NCBI GenBank assembly: GCA_033032175.1
Contig: CM065313.1
Span: 11,385,327 to 11,449,326, forward strand
Direction of reading: 5' to 3'
DNA: 64,000 bases
From: Saturnia japonica
Taxonomy: Eukaryota; Arthropoda; Insecta; Lepidoptera; Saturniidae
Shown here piece by piece: positions 22,302 through 34,407 of this stretch. Position numbers and translations under genes: made by a program. The notes under the pieces were generated by a model. That model was not told the origin of the DNA, ran no database searches, and was given only the letters and a program-made list of their open reading frames with translations. Each line of letters starts with the position of its first letter. Positions within the stretch are counted from its first letter, which is position 1.

Positions 22302-23949
22302 CTTCGATAATTGGACGAGAATTGAGATTATAATAAATCCTCATTATTAATCCGGGATACTAGGAAAGATATCTTGAATAAATTATGCAAGTCCATTTTA
22401 TATATGGTCCTATATTTAATCTTCGATTAACCAAATGCATGGTGACTCAACTCACACGGTCCGAGTTATTAAAAGCCGACGTCTTTGAACTAACATTTGG
22501 CTTGGTGCTGATCTATTTACGTTTAGCAATATTCTAAATTTTAATTATTCGATTTAACGGTTAAACCAAGTGTTGGCAAAATAGAGATAATGACCCGTCT
22601 ACGGCGGAATATGTACGGACATAATATATTACATTAATTAATTAAGATTACAACAGAGAAAAAAGGCAATCCAGTACATGGAACGTGTATTAGTTCTATC
22701 TATTACAATACATTTTATTAGGTACTACTTTAAATCGACACTTAAAACAGGAGTTCTTGTAAAAGTAACCCTCGCCAAAAAGACAATTCTGTGTTGTTGA
22801 CGTTTGCCTCTATTAAATAAATAAGTTATCTTTTATCGCTAATTTGCCAAATTTCTATCATTTGAAAGTAGGTACATAATATTGTATTTTATATAGAAGA
22901 TTAAATATGTTTTTGTATTATATATTTCTGTAGAATTTTTATTATACATTTTAAATAAGAGTGCTATTCGTTATCGTGTTTATTGATATTCATTCATTTT
23001 ATTTTTTTGGCGTTTCGTACAACGTGGGATATAGTATTCGTAATTTAGCGTAGTGCAGAATTTGACAATGCATTCGCATTATTTATTAGTATTTAGTACC
23101 TAGATATTCAATACTCGCAGGATGGGCTGCTGCTGCTTTTGATTATTAAAAAGTTAAAGCATATGATTAGATGTTACATGTTTTGTTTTTGGTGAATACG
23201 GACCTAAATCATTGACATTAAATTCATTTATCTATACTAAATATTGTAAATAGTGGATAAATATATTTAACCTTACTTATACGTGTTCTTTATTCACCAA
23301 AACTAATCCTAAATATTGCTTCATGTAAGTATATATCTAAGTATAGATATATATAACGAAGCTTATAGTAGTGAAGAGAATATGAATTTAATACGAAATT
23401 GTTGCTTCAGATCTATGCCAATAATTACTCTTTCTCATCTTTTTCAGAAGCTATTTAATACTTGTCCTGTACATATTATACTATATTTCACGTAAAACAA
23501 TTGTTGCCATTTGAATGCGATACCACGTGAGATATTCATGAAAATGCGAAGCGTTGTGAGAGGTCTCGATTCAGGCGTCACTTGCACGTTTCCGTCGTAT
23601 CGAGGAATTCTTACTCGCAGCTCTTATCATATTGTGCCCGCGCCATTACAATAGCCTTTCTATATAACACAAAAAGGTATTTAAAGAATTTATAAAGCAT
23701 ATTGAATATAGTAGTATGTTGGTGACGTCACTGGAAAGACTGAATCACGACTCGATAATGGTCTCTTGATCAGGCGGTTTATATACTTAATAATAACCTC
23801 ATGGCGATTTCCGTTACCGTTAGTCGACAGAGTTTTTATTTAGAGTTCTATTAGTAAATGTACACCAAATCTGAAGGACTCTGTGCTATGGATCGAGGTT
23901 CGAACTTGGTATTATCGGATTAACAGGTATAACAGTGGTCTGTAAACCA

Positions 23950-24105
23950 TTATATTCATCCATTCATACAGTTGAGAACCGTTCGCTGCTGGGTATAAGC
24001 CTTCCCCTATGATTGCTACAACGACCAGTCCTGCACTTGTGCACTTGGTATCCAGCTTGTTTCCGGGACCTCCACCAGGTTGTCGGTCCATCTTGTGGTC
24101 ATTTA
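23950..24105 (-). pseudogene. RTE-like LINE ORF2, C-terminal fragment
   Basis: On the minus strand one frame reads TRWTDNLVEV, then WIPSAQVQDWSL, stop, and GKAYTQQ. This matches the C-terminus typical of lepidopteran RTE-like reverse transcriptases (a TRWxDDLVxV, AQDRxxWR, EAYxQQ pattern known from the family). Two stops interrupt it. The plus-strand frame over the same bases (24009-24236) is its antisense shadow. It is a short decayed remnant with no function. Confidence 0.7.
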
Positions 24106-25250
24106 AATCTAACTATTATGAGATTTCTGAGGGATACGTTGATGTTTTTGGTTCCTCTGCGGTTCTCCTCTTTCTGACTCGATTTATTCATTCCATTAAG
24201 GGGTCATATAAACCATATAAAGCACGATTCAGATGAATAAGGAAACCCCACTGTCTCACCCCGCTATACTGGTTACTCGATATATGCCTTATTTTCTATT
24301 ATACTTACGTTGTATCAATATTTCATTTATATATATCAACTTCTAAAATATTTCATTTTCTTTAAGTGTGAGCCCTAATAGGACTGATGAAACCGTGCTT
24401 ACTTTTGTATACCTGATCACATATACAACAGTAGGGCGGCCGTTATAATTTTACGTATACGTGTAAGAACGCTTCAGTAATTTTTTTAATCGTTATGTGT
24501 CTCGTGTATGCAATCTGTTTTTTTAAACGTTTCAACACTTTTTAAAATACTGTGAATTACTTGCTGTACGCTCATAGACGATTCACACTGTTCTTGTATA
24601 AAAAAGAATTTTCTAGATAAACTCTACATACAGTTGTAATGAATAGGCCTGACTGTTATACTTATAAAAAATGTAGATCAGGCCGTCTAAGTGAAACATC
24701 TGCGAGTAGCAAATGAAAACAAACATACTTTAATAATAACTGTGAAGCGTATGAACAGAAATTCTTCAACGCACCGCACCGTTAAAATCTAACATAGTTT
24801 TAATAAGTGACTAGGTACTCATTGATATAAAGGGAAAATCAATAGTTTTAATAACCATCGTTAACATTGACAAAGTTACAATCCTACCAACGTTATTCAT
24901 GTATTCCGTAATATTAGGATGAAGGTTCAGATCAATCACTCTATTTCATTCATGTGTGGGTTTGAAACCATATCTAGCGGTATTAATTTTAATAAAAGCT
25001 TTTAAATTATACAACCCGAGAATGATTTTAATTTTAAATATTAAGTAACTACTTTTTGTTTTGTAATAAAAGTTATCCGATTATTATATTTGATTATAAA
25101 TTATAATATGAAGTATTGTATATTTTAAATACTTAGGCTGTAAATTTTATTGAAATAACTAAGTAAACATAAAATCAAGATATAATAAGGTTCAGCTTTA
25201 GAATCGCTACCGTCGAGTTCAAACTTCAAATTTTTTTACTCACCTATAAT
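24106..25250. other. AT-rich non-coding stretch
   Basis: No gene, repeat family or structure is recognised. Confidence 0.4.
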
Positions 25251-25255
25251 CAGAC

Positions 25256-25772
25256 TGTTAGAAATATATTCTATGCGCGGGGGCAATCGTTCTGCGCAAG
25301 TGCTGCGCCGCAAGGCTTTGTCCGACGGCTCTGCTGACACAGTCTGCTTCGTGCTTTGGCCGTGAGCTCGAGTTTGTTTCTTTTGTTTGCTTGCGCTACG
25401 TCATTTCGGGCATTCGGTTGGCGCTGAGTTATATGTAATTTACGGTTGTTAAGATTTTGCATTATATAACTTGAGTTGGTGTACCAGGAGTTTGCTGAAC
25501 TGATTGCTTGAGTGATAGTGACCTGGCTGTTGTAGTATTTGAGGCTGTCACACACACATACATACAGTTCACTCCACAAACACAAATACTCCACAATCTG
25601 CAGTCCAGGTCGACGGGGCAAGGTCAAGGTCACCGCTCGCTTCTGACGAGGTGAGTCTTCTAGTTTTATTCCTGAAATAATTACTGTGTATCGCAGCTAT
25701 AGTTTCGAGAGGGATTAATTCGCAATAAATTGAATTGAGGGCCCAGCACATATTCCCGAACTTTCTCGGACA
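25256..25772 (+). mobile_element. Solo LTR, probably Gypsy-like
   Basis: 517 bp starting TGTTAG and ending CGGACA, with TGT...ACA termini. It is flanked on both sides by CAGAC (25251-25255 and 25773-25777). It is GC-richer than its surroundings and has an AATAAA signal at 25724-25729. No internal retroviral domains adjoin it. A recombined solo LTR explains the termini, the duplication and the lack of coding. The 120-codon minus-strand frame inside it has no recognisable domain. Confidence 0.72.
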
Positions 25773-25854
25773 CAGACTCATTTTATACAGAAATTTTTAC
25801 ACTGCGGAAATAAATAGTTTTTGAGAAATTGAATTTTTAAAATCGCATTTTTAG

Positions 25855-27253
25855 CGATTTTAACGCCAAGTCGTGGACATGGGGGGTGGTGGCCAAGGAC
25901 CTGCGGGGATTAGCAGTTGAAGAGTGCACAGTCGATGTAGGACTATCCCTCCTCAACATAGGAACATCGTACACGTGCTTGCGGCAGAACGGAGGGTCCA
26001 CGATGGACGTATCGTTTGCCACGCCGTCTGTAAAGCGCCGTGTACGTGGCTGGCGAGTGCAGGAGGAGGTGGAGGATTTCATTTTATCATTATCTTTTCA
26101 TTGTACAACTACTTATAGTGGTCAAGTTTGTTAATCTATCTTGAGTCTTGGACCCATGGTTGACGTTAAATATGCTGTGCCATAGCTTTGCTTTCGTGGG
26201 CCTTAGGGTGGCGGTCGAGAAAATCGAAGCTCTGCTGTTTCATGGGCCTCGGTGTGGACCGCTCCCTGGGGCACACGTAATAATCGAGGGACACAGTGTC
26301 CGGGTTGGGGTTCAGATGAAATATCTGGACCTCACCCTGGACGGTAAGTGGCGGTTTGAATTCCACTTCAAGGGACTCTGACCACGGATAGTGGGAGCGG
26401 TGGCGGCTCTCGGCCGGTTCCTCCCCAATTTGGGGAAAAGGGGGGGAGGGCTGGGTGTGAATTGCCGCCAACTATATGTGGGGACCATACGTAGCATGGC
26501 CGTCTACGGAGTATCGATCTGGGTGGACGCCATCAGCGTCCACAACAATCGCGTGCAGCGTGCTGCTCAGCGTGTTGTGGCGCTAAGGGTGATCCGTGGA
26601 TACTGTTCGGCTCCCCGCCGTAGGAGCTAGACGTGGAGATAGATTGGCTGTGACGGCAGGTTAAATTAGAGGTTATGCGGCGATGGCGGGAGGACCTAAC
26701 GGATGCGCGCTATGGTCCCTATACCATAGACGCCATCCGCCCGGTTCTCATTAAGTGGTGTAAACGAGAGCCAGGTTTCCTGACGTTCCGACTGGTCCAC
26801 AGGGAGTCCACCACCATGTGTCCACGAGTGCGGTGCGGCCGAGGATATTGCGCATCACACTCTCTCGAAGTCCATTGCGTGGAAGAGGCAGCGCCGTGCT
26901 CTGACCGTGGTGGGAGGGGGGACCTCTTGCTGTCGGGTTTGGTGAAAGCCATGCTCGACAGTGAGGGGTCATGGGCTGCTACTGTCTCCTTCTACGAGGA
27001 CGATTTGCTCGCCTCCTTCCGCCGCCCTAGCCGAACCAGGTGAGATGGGTTGGGGGGTTCGTCTTCCCACTGCACAGGTTTGGAGGATGGGGAGACAGTT
27101 AAGGTTTTACCGAACTGGAGGGACCCGTGTCGTCCCTTTACGGTGGCGGAAGGTACATCGTGGAATTTTAGTGAGTAGGAGTCTCATAACCACTCATCCC
27201 CCCGGGCGGGTGTGTAACCATGACGGGTTTCTCCACGTTAAAAAAAAAAGGTT
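25855..27253 (+). pseudogene. R1-clade LINE, internally deleted and decayed
   Basis: Three pieces of an R1-type ORF2 follow one another. (1) 25859-26090: end of the endonuclease, opening DFNAKSWTWG (the GDFNA-type metal-binding motif) and continuing with LLNIGTSYTCLRQNGGSTMD. (2) After a gap of unrelated bases, 26195-26630: end of reverse transcriptase, VAVEKIEALLFHGPR, then QMKYLDLTLDGKW and RVQRAAQRVVALRV. (3) 26675-27040: the C-terminus, RRWREDLTDARYGPYTIDAI, where a stretch present in the copy at 34690 is missing. The 3' end has TTTCTCCACGTT plus a run of ten A at 27241-27250. Several frameshifts and deletions make it a dead copy. It belongs to the same family as the LINE at 34408-35404, sharing coding and 3' UTR words. 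Confidence 0.85.
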
Positions 27254-29529
27254 TGAACCTTGATCATAATGCACGAGCCAGTAACGGCCGGTGAGTGCGA
27301 GAAAAAAATTATTATTAATTGAAAATTCATATACAATTCCTAGATAGACATAACCTCAAATTTGAATAAAAAATGTTTGTTTTTCGCACTTTTTCCTTCA
27401 CAGGGGGATTACCTATAACCCTCCCTTTTCCCACTCTTTCATAGGATCAAATTCCGCGGTAGAGAATCTAAAGTCAAACTTAATTATATTTTAAAAGTTA
27501 AAACGATTTCTTGTTTTTGGTTGTAATGAAATTAGTTATTAAATACCACAATAACAACTAAAGGGGTTCAGGTCAGAATGCATAAAGCTCAGGGTCAGTT
27601 TTCCGTTAGTCCTCGATTTATAAACCTCTATCCTCTATTTATAATATGTTAAATTATCTCCCTCTTATAATAATCACATTACATTTGCCTAAGTATCTTT
27701 CCACGGTCTTACTTTGTCCCTCGCTCCACCGAGACTGCCTGTCGTTCCATCTGCATCACTCGTTCATTGCTACTACAAGGTGGGCTATGATTGGCTAACG
27801 TCTATGATGGGTTGACGAGTATCTCGAAAACTTAGTCAATTATACATTTTATATAGATCTAATATATTTTAATAATGTAAAAATAACTTAATTTAATTAC
27901 TAGTAATATATTTATGTACTCCCAAAGTACCGATTAAATGTATTATATTATATTATTATACATTACAATAGAAAACAAACATAATTTTATAATGCAGATT
28001 AAATCATATGCGTCCCTCGGGTAATACGAACGTATGTGTGAATCTGCCACATGGTTGTCACATCCCGTTTGCGAGCGGCCAGCCAGCAGCAAACCACAAT
28101 GTTTCAGTTAGAATCTAGCTGACAGAATGCGGTTAACTTCTACATTACATTACATATATTACGTAAATTGTAAATTTAAAATGACTCATATAGCGCGTAC
28201 GTGGCGACCTTGAGTTTCGATGGAAGTCTGCATCATAGCCTGAAAATAATTCTGCTGTTAGTATTACCTACTAACCTCGCTTTTATAAAATTACTAAGAT
28301 GTATGTAGTTTACGACAGTGTTCTTTACCTAAATACTGTTGAACTAAGCGAATTGTTATTGTAAGATTTTTGTGCCTAATATTGCTCGTCATTGTTATTT
28401 TAATATTAATGATTATTTTTTTACTTTTTTGGGCGCATTTAGTAGGTGCTGTATAAAATTGAAGTTAGCCACAATGACAGTAATGTGTAATAATTTTACT
28501 GACCTTTTTTTAAAAACTGTGTAAAATGAATGTTAAATAAATAAACCAAATTTTAATTTGAACAATGAAGCAAAAGCCAGTAAAATAAATTGAAGTAGGT
28601 ACATTATTTTTATTATTGATAGTTAACTTCATCATGTTGTTGGCACGCAGGATAAAATTGTTGGAGTGATTTTTATTTCGTTATGCCAAAGAAGTATATT
28701 AATTTCATAAGTGCTACAAACAATTTTATCTTATAAATATGGGTACCTTACACAATTTCAAGCATGGCCGTTGAATTTAAAACTAAGCAAAAACTGTACC
28801 AATAGTTTTCTTACTTTACATAATCATGTAGATATTTTAACACACGAGACTTACAACTCACAATTATTATGCTCATCACACACTAGTCCCTCAGTGAAAC
28901 CCAAATTATACCTTTATTTCATAATTGCTACGTAATGATACACAAAAATAATATTTTATGATTCTCATTCAAAACCAAATTTAAAAATAGGTCAATCATT
29001 TAGTGTTATTGTTAAAAGCTCCTTTTAAAAACGTCTGTTACACCTCGGGGTATTTTAGGTATGCATTTAAAATTTTATGAGGTTTTTAAACGATGATGAG
29101 GACTGCTCTGATCCTAATATAAATACACAGTCGTATATTAACCGCCCAAGTTGTTAAAGTGATTGAGTAAACGATTCAGTATTCTGAATATCGTAAATCT
29201 TATCTAGTAAGTACTTATAGCGAACGATATAATTATAACCAACGCTGAAAAAAAAAACGATCGTATTTTAAATATAGTTATTTGTGCACAATTTAAAAGG
29301 TTAGTTTTATTTAATTTCACTGAAATTAATATTTTGCAAGCATATCCCTGAATTGAAAAATGATTGTTTTACCCGCAACATTTTTGAACAACCTATCCAA
29401 CGATACCAAACGCTATGGGACAGAGGAAAAAAATCATCCCCACATACGTGTACGGGAGGTAGGAAACATATTTTCTTTTTTAAGATTTTATTTTACCACT
29501 TTTTCGGCGTCATTAAATTGTATAGCTAT
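27254..29529. other. AT-rich non-coding stretch
   Basis: No exon is recognised. A GC-richer patch at 28015-28130 contains an initiator-like TTTCAGTTAG at 28102-28111, which is weak promoter evidence only. The frame at 28711-28935 has no domain. Confidence 0.4.
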
Positions 29530-30165
29530 ACAAAAACATACCCGGCGAACTGTAGGTGTACACCTCTGCCTAACACTTCGGGGATACAGGTGTGATGAAT
29601 ATGTTATGTGACTTCATGTTTACGATTCGATGCGATTTCTTTGATCGCGAGTAATTTCGAATTCGTGACATCTTCTACGGTATTCATTTAAATGGAAAAC
29701 TGGGAAGGACTATTGTAATATACTACTATATAAATATATATACTATTAATACCGAATTGGAGAAAATAGCTTCGCAAATAACGTGATATTTTTAATTATT
29801 TAGTTGAAGATAAAAATAGTTACGGTAACCTTAGGAGATAGACGTATGCCATAGCGGACTTTTCTCTAGGCTTTTTGAAGAACTACAATTCTACGGAACA
29901 TTATTTTAATGTATCTCATAAGGATTAGCCAGCGTAAGCCATGTAAGCGTCCGAAAAGAATTTTTTGACGACATGGTTACAAATAATTGAATTGTATCTA
30001 CTATGCAAAACTTTATTGGAATGTATCATATATATAAACCTTCTGTAAAAAAATTCTAAATGGTACTGGCAACCGCATGAAAATCCGTTTCGTAGTTTAA
30101 AAGATCTAAGCGTACTTAAAAGGACAGACAGTGGGAAGCTACTTTATGTTATATTATGTATAGAT
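29530..30165 (+). repeat. Interspersed repeat, plus copy of an inverted pair
   Basis: Its words recur in reverse complement at 33030-33740. Examples are GCCTAACACTTC, GATACAGGTGTGATGA, TATTCATTTAAATGGAAAA, GAAAATAGCTTCGCAAATAACGT and ATGAAAATCCGTTTCG. The 3' end resembles a LINE/SINE tail. No coding capacity is seen. It is directly followed by another repeat at 30166. Confidence 0.75.
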
Positions 30166-30870
30166 AGACTAGCTGTGCCCCGCGGTTTCACCCGCATACA
30201 ATTTAGAAGAACTCACTGATTGATGATTTATAAATACTTCAGTATATACAATATTTTATCGGGCGGCCAGATGGTCACATCGCACGGCTCGTTCACGCCA
30301 CTACCACTATAGACATAGACCCGAGGCGAGTGTTGAATTATTTTAATTTTGCATTATATCTCAAACTTTACTTCCAAATAACATGCTGTAAAAGACGAAG
30401 TTTATATTCATTAAATTGTCTTTATGATGAAGTAACTTTTGTTCGTAAAGATTAATAAACCATGCTTAAAAATAATGCTCATAAACTAATTTTTAATCTT
30501 CAACAAAAATACCTTATAATATACATAATACCTTATTGTGGCTTATGTATAAGAGATATATAGATTTTTTTAGATATACTAATGGCCAATATTTTTGCAA
30601 AATGTTGTATTTACGTATCATTAACCATTAAGCCAGCGCACGCGGATAAAGCAGATCGCGAGGGCTTCGACTTCCGACTTACGTAACAAAATCAATATTT
30701 AAGGCTATCTGTGAATTGCAGCCTAATGCTATAATTATAGCCTATACTATTCTTTGTGAGTTTGCCTATCATACAAAAAAATAATTTTTCGAATTCCACT
30801 GGTAGTTCCAGAGATTAGCGTGTTTAAACAAAAAAAAACTTTTCCGGTTTATTATATTATAAGTATAGAC
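30166..30870 (+). repeat. Interspersed repeat, copy 2 of the ACTAGCTGTACCCC family
   Basis: It starts ACTAGCTGTGCCCCGCGG and ends TTAGCGTGTTTAAAC...ATTATAAGTATAGAC. It shares a CGCGGATAAAGCAGATCG segment with 44455-44475 that is absent from the copy at 17039. Confidence 0.75.
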
Positions 30871-31745
30871 TTGCTTAGGTTTTGAAGTGAGTTCAACCTT
30901 TTTTGAATAAAAGCGGATTGAGTTTTGAAACATGTGTCAAAATAAAATGTAAATCAAAAGTACTAAGGAGTATTGATATCAACTTCGAAGCAAATAACCT
31001 CCAAAATAACTTTCTACCCCTTTTTAACCCCGTTAGGGATGAATTTCAATTAAATACGAAAGACATCTTTCATCAATTCTGTAAAAAAAGGTTTATGCAA
31101 AATTTGAAGTAGATTGGACCAAGGAATCACGTTGTCCCATACAAACTTTGCCCCCCTTTTTCACCACCTTAGGGTAGAATTTCAGAAAATCCTTTCTTAT
31201 CGGATGCCTACGTCATTCAAAGAACACACCCTCCAAGTTTGAGGTGTCTACGATCAGCGGTTTAGGCTGTGCGTTGTTCCGTCAGTCAGTCATTCAGGAC
31301 AAAGCATTTTATATGTATAGATTATAATGTAAACAATCTAATGGCTATCATGTTAGTTATACAGGTTATTTACTAATAGATGGCAGCCATACTTATAAAC
31401 TATTTATATATATTTCGTCAAAGGCGGATAACATAAGCTTAGAATTGAAGTTGGAATCATTAATTTTCATTAAAAATTTAATGGTGTTGGACAAAAGAAA
31501 GACTTTAAAAAAATGTAATGTATAGAGATAATATATTTTATTTTAGTTAGATAGATAAAGGAATATTAAAGCTCCTAACTCAACAATAGATACTGCTTTC
31601 TTCCTATGTTTCTCACAAATGGCATTGCTTTTTCTCACATTGTCGGCTTAAGCTGGTGGACTTATCTTTTCTCACTTATATATTATTTCTTTTATCGCTG
31701 TGAAAGAAAATTTATTTTGTTGACTTAAATAAAAATTCTATTATA
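30871..31745. other. Non-coding stretch, repeat-derived
   Basis: Bases 30890-31320 contain words such as CCCCGTTAGGGATGAATTTC and TAGGGTAGAATTTCAG, looking like two diverged copies of one short unit, ending near TTTTATATGTATAGATTATA. No gene is seen. Confidence 0.4.
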
Positions 31746-32040
31746 TTATATACTAGCGGTGCCCGTGGCTTCGCTCACGTGGACTACAGAATGGCCGCGC
31801 GAATCTTGTGCCCCCGCTCCTGGCTATTTTAAAGACAAACATGCTTATTGTGGGTGTTCCTTGGAAGATAGATGTGTACTCTCCCGGACTTTTTTGTAGG
31901 TCGTTTTAATGCCTATGATTATGTAGTACATTAATTTGCTATATCTCTTATACAGACAGACAGACAAAAATTTAAAAAATTGGCTTTTTGGTATAGGTAT
32001 CGTATATACTTTTACATCCATTTAGTAAAAAAACTTTTAT
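31746..32040 (+). repeat. Old repeat with TATACTAGCGGTGCCC head
   Basis: It starts TATACTAGCGGTGCCCGTGG and contains the inverted form of the word shared with 8895 and 19530 (AAAGACAAACATGCTTATTG). CAGACAGACAGAC occurs near 31954. Confidence 0.6.
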
Positions 32041-32139
32041 TTTGACATTACAAATAGAACTTCAATTTTATTAGTTGTATAGATGTTATTTTGAAAGTTG
32101 AAATGAATAAAAATATAACGTTTTCCTGAATTTCATTGA

Positions 32140-32335
32140 AATTTACCTCCACCTTGCAGAAGATCGCAGCTAAATAACTTTGTGTAGTGTTTCTGTGGTG
32201 AGTAGGGTTTCCAAAGCTTGGAGTTCCAAAGGGTTCGAGGTCAGCAACGCGGTAGTGATGCGTCCATAGGCTACGATAGCCCCTTACCACCAGGCGAGCT
32301 GTAAGCTCGTTTACCACCTTAGTGGTATAAAAAAC
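32140..32335 (+). repeat. LINE-tail repeat (GATCGCAGCTAAATAAC family)
   Basis: Contains GAAGATCGCAGCTAAATAAC, GGTGAGTAGGGTTTCC and GCGTCCATAGGCTACG, and ends CACCTTAGTGGTATAAAAAA. The same tail follows the coding fragment at 56573-56900, so these copies are 3' ends of that LINE family or of short elements using its tail. Confidence 0.75.
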
Positions 32336-32611
32336 AAATTTAAATACATTTTTTATTCACAATTACCTATATTATTGTTACAGATTGACAACACTTAAGT
32401 TGAAGAGACTTGACTGAATATAACGTTAATGTGATATAAAGGGCTTCCATATCTACTACACAAAAATTCCTGATATTTTTATAATAACCATACTTTGGAT
32501 TGTCGTTGTGTAAACGTATTTTTCGAACGAACATAGCTGCTAGCGTGGGTGGTCTTTACAACGTTAAGCCAAGTGATTAGCGTAGTTTAAGTGTGATATG
32601 AGTAATCCACG
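32336..32611 (+). promoter_or_regulatory. 5' flank or 5' UTR of the PDZ gene
   Basis: Just upstream of the ATG at 32612 the sequence becomes less repetitive. Possible acceptors are GAACATAG|CTG (about 32541) and GCTAG|CGTGG. It is undecided whether transcription starts here or an upstream untranslated exon is spliced in. Confidence 0.35.
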
Positions 32612-32707
32612 ATGACAGCTAAAGAGGTGGAACTGTCAGGCGGCGTGCCATGGGGTTTTCGAATGCACGGCGGTGTTGATCACAACCAACCTCTCAGGAT
32701 ATCCAGG
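32612..32707 (+). CDS. PDZ-domain protein, coding exon 1
   Basis: 32 codons from ATG: MTAKEVELSG, then GVPWGFRMHGG and HNQPLRISR. This is the first strand and carboxylate-binding loop (PWGF, equivalent to GLGF) of a PDZ domain, followed by the GG loop and beta-C strand. The exon ends exactly on a codon at donor AGG|GTACGT, so phase 0. The PWGFR-GG pattern is that of the PDLIM/Zasp/ALP and synaptopodin-2 PDZ classes, which by family knowledge bind alpha-actinin-type partners at Z-discs and stress fibres. The ATG is chosen because the PDZ domain begins within a few residues, as in those families. The next exon is 15.2 kb away. The exact orthologue is not recognised. Confidence 0.88.
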
Positions 32708-33029
32708 GTACGTAATTTTTTTTGATGAATTATAGTATAGAGGCGATTACAATTTCACTTAATGTTAGGTGATGAATGAGGATATATTAGAAAATAATAA
32801 CATGTCAAGTATGAAAGAAGTTGCTCCCAAGTGCAGATGCTAGAATACACCCGATACACCAGGGAACTCCTCAAAATAATTTACGTTTTCTTTTTTGTTA
32901 AATTTTGTTTTATATCAATCTCATATAATTATACTAACATCCATTTGTCTTCACCGTATTTCTAAACAATGACATGTCTATAGTATTAATAAGTTGATAT
33001 ATAAAATGGCTGTCAGGTAGAATTGTAGC
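32708..33029 (+). other. Start of intron 1 of the PDZ gene
   Basis: AT-rich, beginning with GTACGT. Nothing else is recognised. The whole intron is 32708-47872 and is largely filled with the mobile elements listed separately. Confidence 0.7.
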
Positions 33030-33740
33030 AATCAATATCATCAATATAAGTCGCTTTCCGCCTGACTTTCCGTCTGTACGCTCATTTCTTTTAAATACGC
33101 AACGGATTTTAATTCAGTTTTTACTATAGGTTAGAGATTTTTTTACTGAAGGTCTATATGTACATTGTACAATACATTTCAATTAAGTTATTGTATAGTA
33201 GAGAAAATTCAATGATTTATTATCAAGCCGTCAAATTTCAGGCGATTACCTGGCTTAAATTGGCTAAACCTTATAAGATACATCAAAATAATGTTGTAAA
33301 GAATTATTGTTCTTAAAAAGGTCTAAATAAAAATCCGCCATGGCATATATCTATCTCCTAAGATTGACTCACTGTAACCATTTTTTATCTTCAACATAAT
33401 AATTAAAAATATTACGTTATTTGCGAAGCTATTTTCTCCACTTCATTATTAATCTTTATCCAGATAAATTTGTTATTTAATGTAGATTAAAACTTCATTT
33501 TCCATTTAAATGAATACTGTAGAAGATATCACGAACTAAAAATTACACGCGACCAAAAATTAATCCCACTCAGCCAAACGGTCGTGGTCGGTTGGCCGGC
33601 ACTCCGTACCTATGATAAATTGCGCGTTGCGAGCTAAGCGCACTATTCGGAACTATGTAGTTACATAACATATCATCACGCCTGTATCCTCGAAGTGTTA
33701 GGCAAAGGTATACCACCCACAGTTCATCGGGTAAGTTTTA
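33030..33740 (-). repeat. Interspersed repeat, minus copy of an inverted pair
   Basis: Reverse complement of the repeat at 29530-30165, with extra bases (about 33548-33650, GC-richer, containing TCGTGGTCGGTTGGCCGGC) not present in the other copy. The two copies face each other across coding exon 1. Confidence 0.72.
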
Positions 33741-34000
33741 GGTCCCATTAATCGGGCACAAAGTCGAACTCCGAGCTGCTACTGAGGACTTAATAGAAGA
33801 CTCCAATAACGCTTTGCCCGATTTGAGAATTGAACCTAGGACAACGAGCATAGCAGTCGTGTTTAGGACCAATAAGCTAATGCAGTTATGTAGTTATGAA
33901 CTATATATATTAAGGTGATAAACTATAAATCAGGCTTTATTAACTTAAAATACACCACTTTGTAAATTATACCCGTGCGAAGCTGGGCCTGTTGCTAATA
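33741..34000. other. Remnant DNA next to the mariner insertion
   Basis: Contains a LINE/SINE-tail phrase ATTATACCCGTGCGAAGC (33967-33984) directly left of the mariner. No gene is seen. Confidence 0.4.
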
Positions 34001-34180
34001 TTAGGTTCTTACATATGAAATTGACGTTTTGTTGAATTGACCGCTTTGATCTCAAATATCTGGCGTTTGGTTAGGAATTCTATTTTCAAATTTAGGCTTA
34101 TGTATTTGTGTTTCGAATTTAGTGATTCATTTGTTTTCGCATCATTTGTTTCTTTTTTTGACATCGTTCTTTTCACAAAA

Positions 34181-34392
34181 TGGAAAACTTAAAATATCGC
34201 GTTATTTACGAATATAAGTTCATGGCATCAGCGCTGCAGAAACAGCTCGAAGGATAAATGACGTGTATGGGGAAGCTACTCTAATAGAAAACACCGTACG
34301 TTTTCGGTTCTAACGTTTAAGTTCTGGAAATTTTTACCTACGAAACAAACGTAACGTAAAATGGAAGGTTTACGATAACGTAAACGCTTATC
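34181..34392 (+). pseudogene. Mariner transposase N-terminal fragment
   Basis: From ATG at 34181 it reads MENLKYRVIYEYKFMASA, the mariner N-terminal helix-turn-helix start. A stop follows soon after, and frames shift through TVRF-like remnants of the DNA-binding region. The centre of the gene is deleted. This copy cannot make a functional transposase. Confidence 0.75.
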
Positions 34393-34407
34393 ATAGTCGT
34401 TGAACCT
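34393..34407. repeat. 15-bp target duplication of the nested LINE, left copy
   Basis: ATAGTCGTTGAACCT at 34393-34407 is repeated exactly at 35405-35419. The word belongs to the mariner transposase gene, so it marks the LINE insertion point. Confidence 0.9.

Larger units (their letters stand above)
19646..23949. other. Long AT-rich non-coding stretch
   Basis: No exon or intact element is recognised. It holds a GAA microsatellite at 20770-20787, a run of eleven G at 22291-22301 and an imperfect AT palindrome near 23326-23352. The LINE/SINE-tail phrase GTGCGAGTTCTACTTTTTACTTG near 21200 suggests old repeat decay. Confidence 0.45.

Noticed and set aside
24009..24236. 75-codon plus-strand frame
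   Set aside because: It is antisense to an RTE-like reverse transcriptase remnant on the minus strand, which explains the sequence better.
25271..25633. 120-codon minus-strand frame
   Set aside because: It lies wholly inside a solo LTR with matching target duplications and has no domain.
29353..29611. Two overlapping plus-strand frames of about 80 codons
   Set aside because: They overlap the start of an interspersed repeat and translate in two frames equally, with no domain.
32208..32340. Part of an exon just upstream of the PDZ start
   Set aside because: Sequence up to 32335 matches the LINE-tail repeat found at 46850 and 57040.
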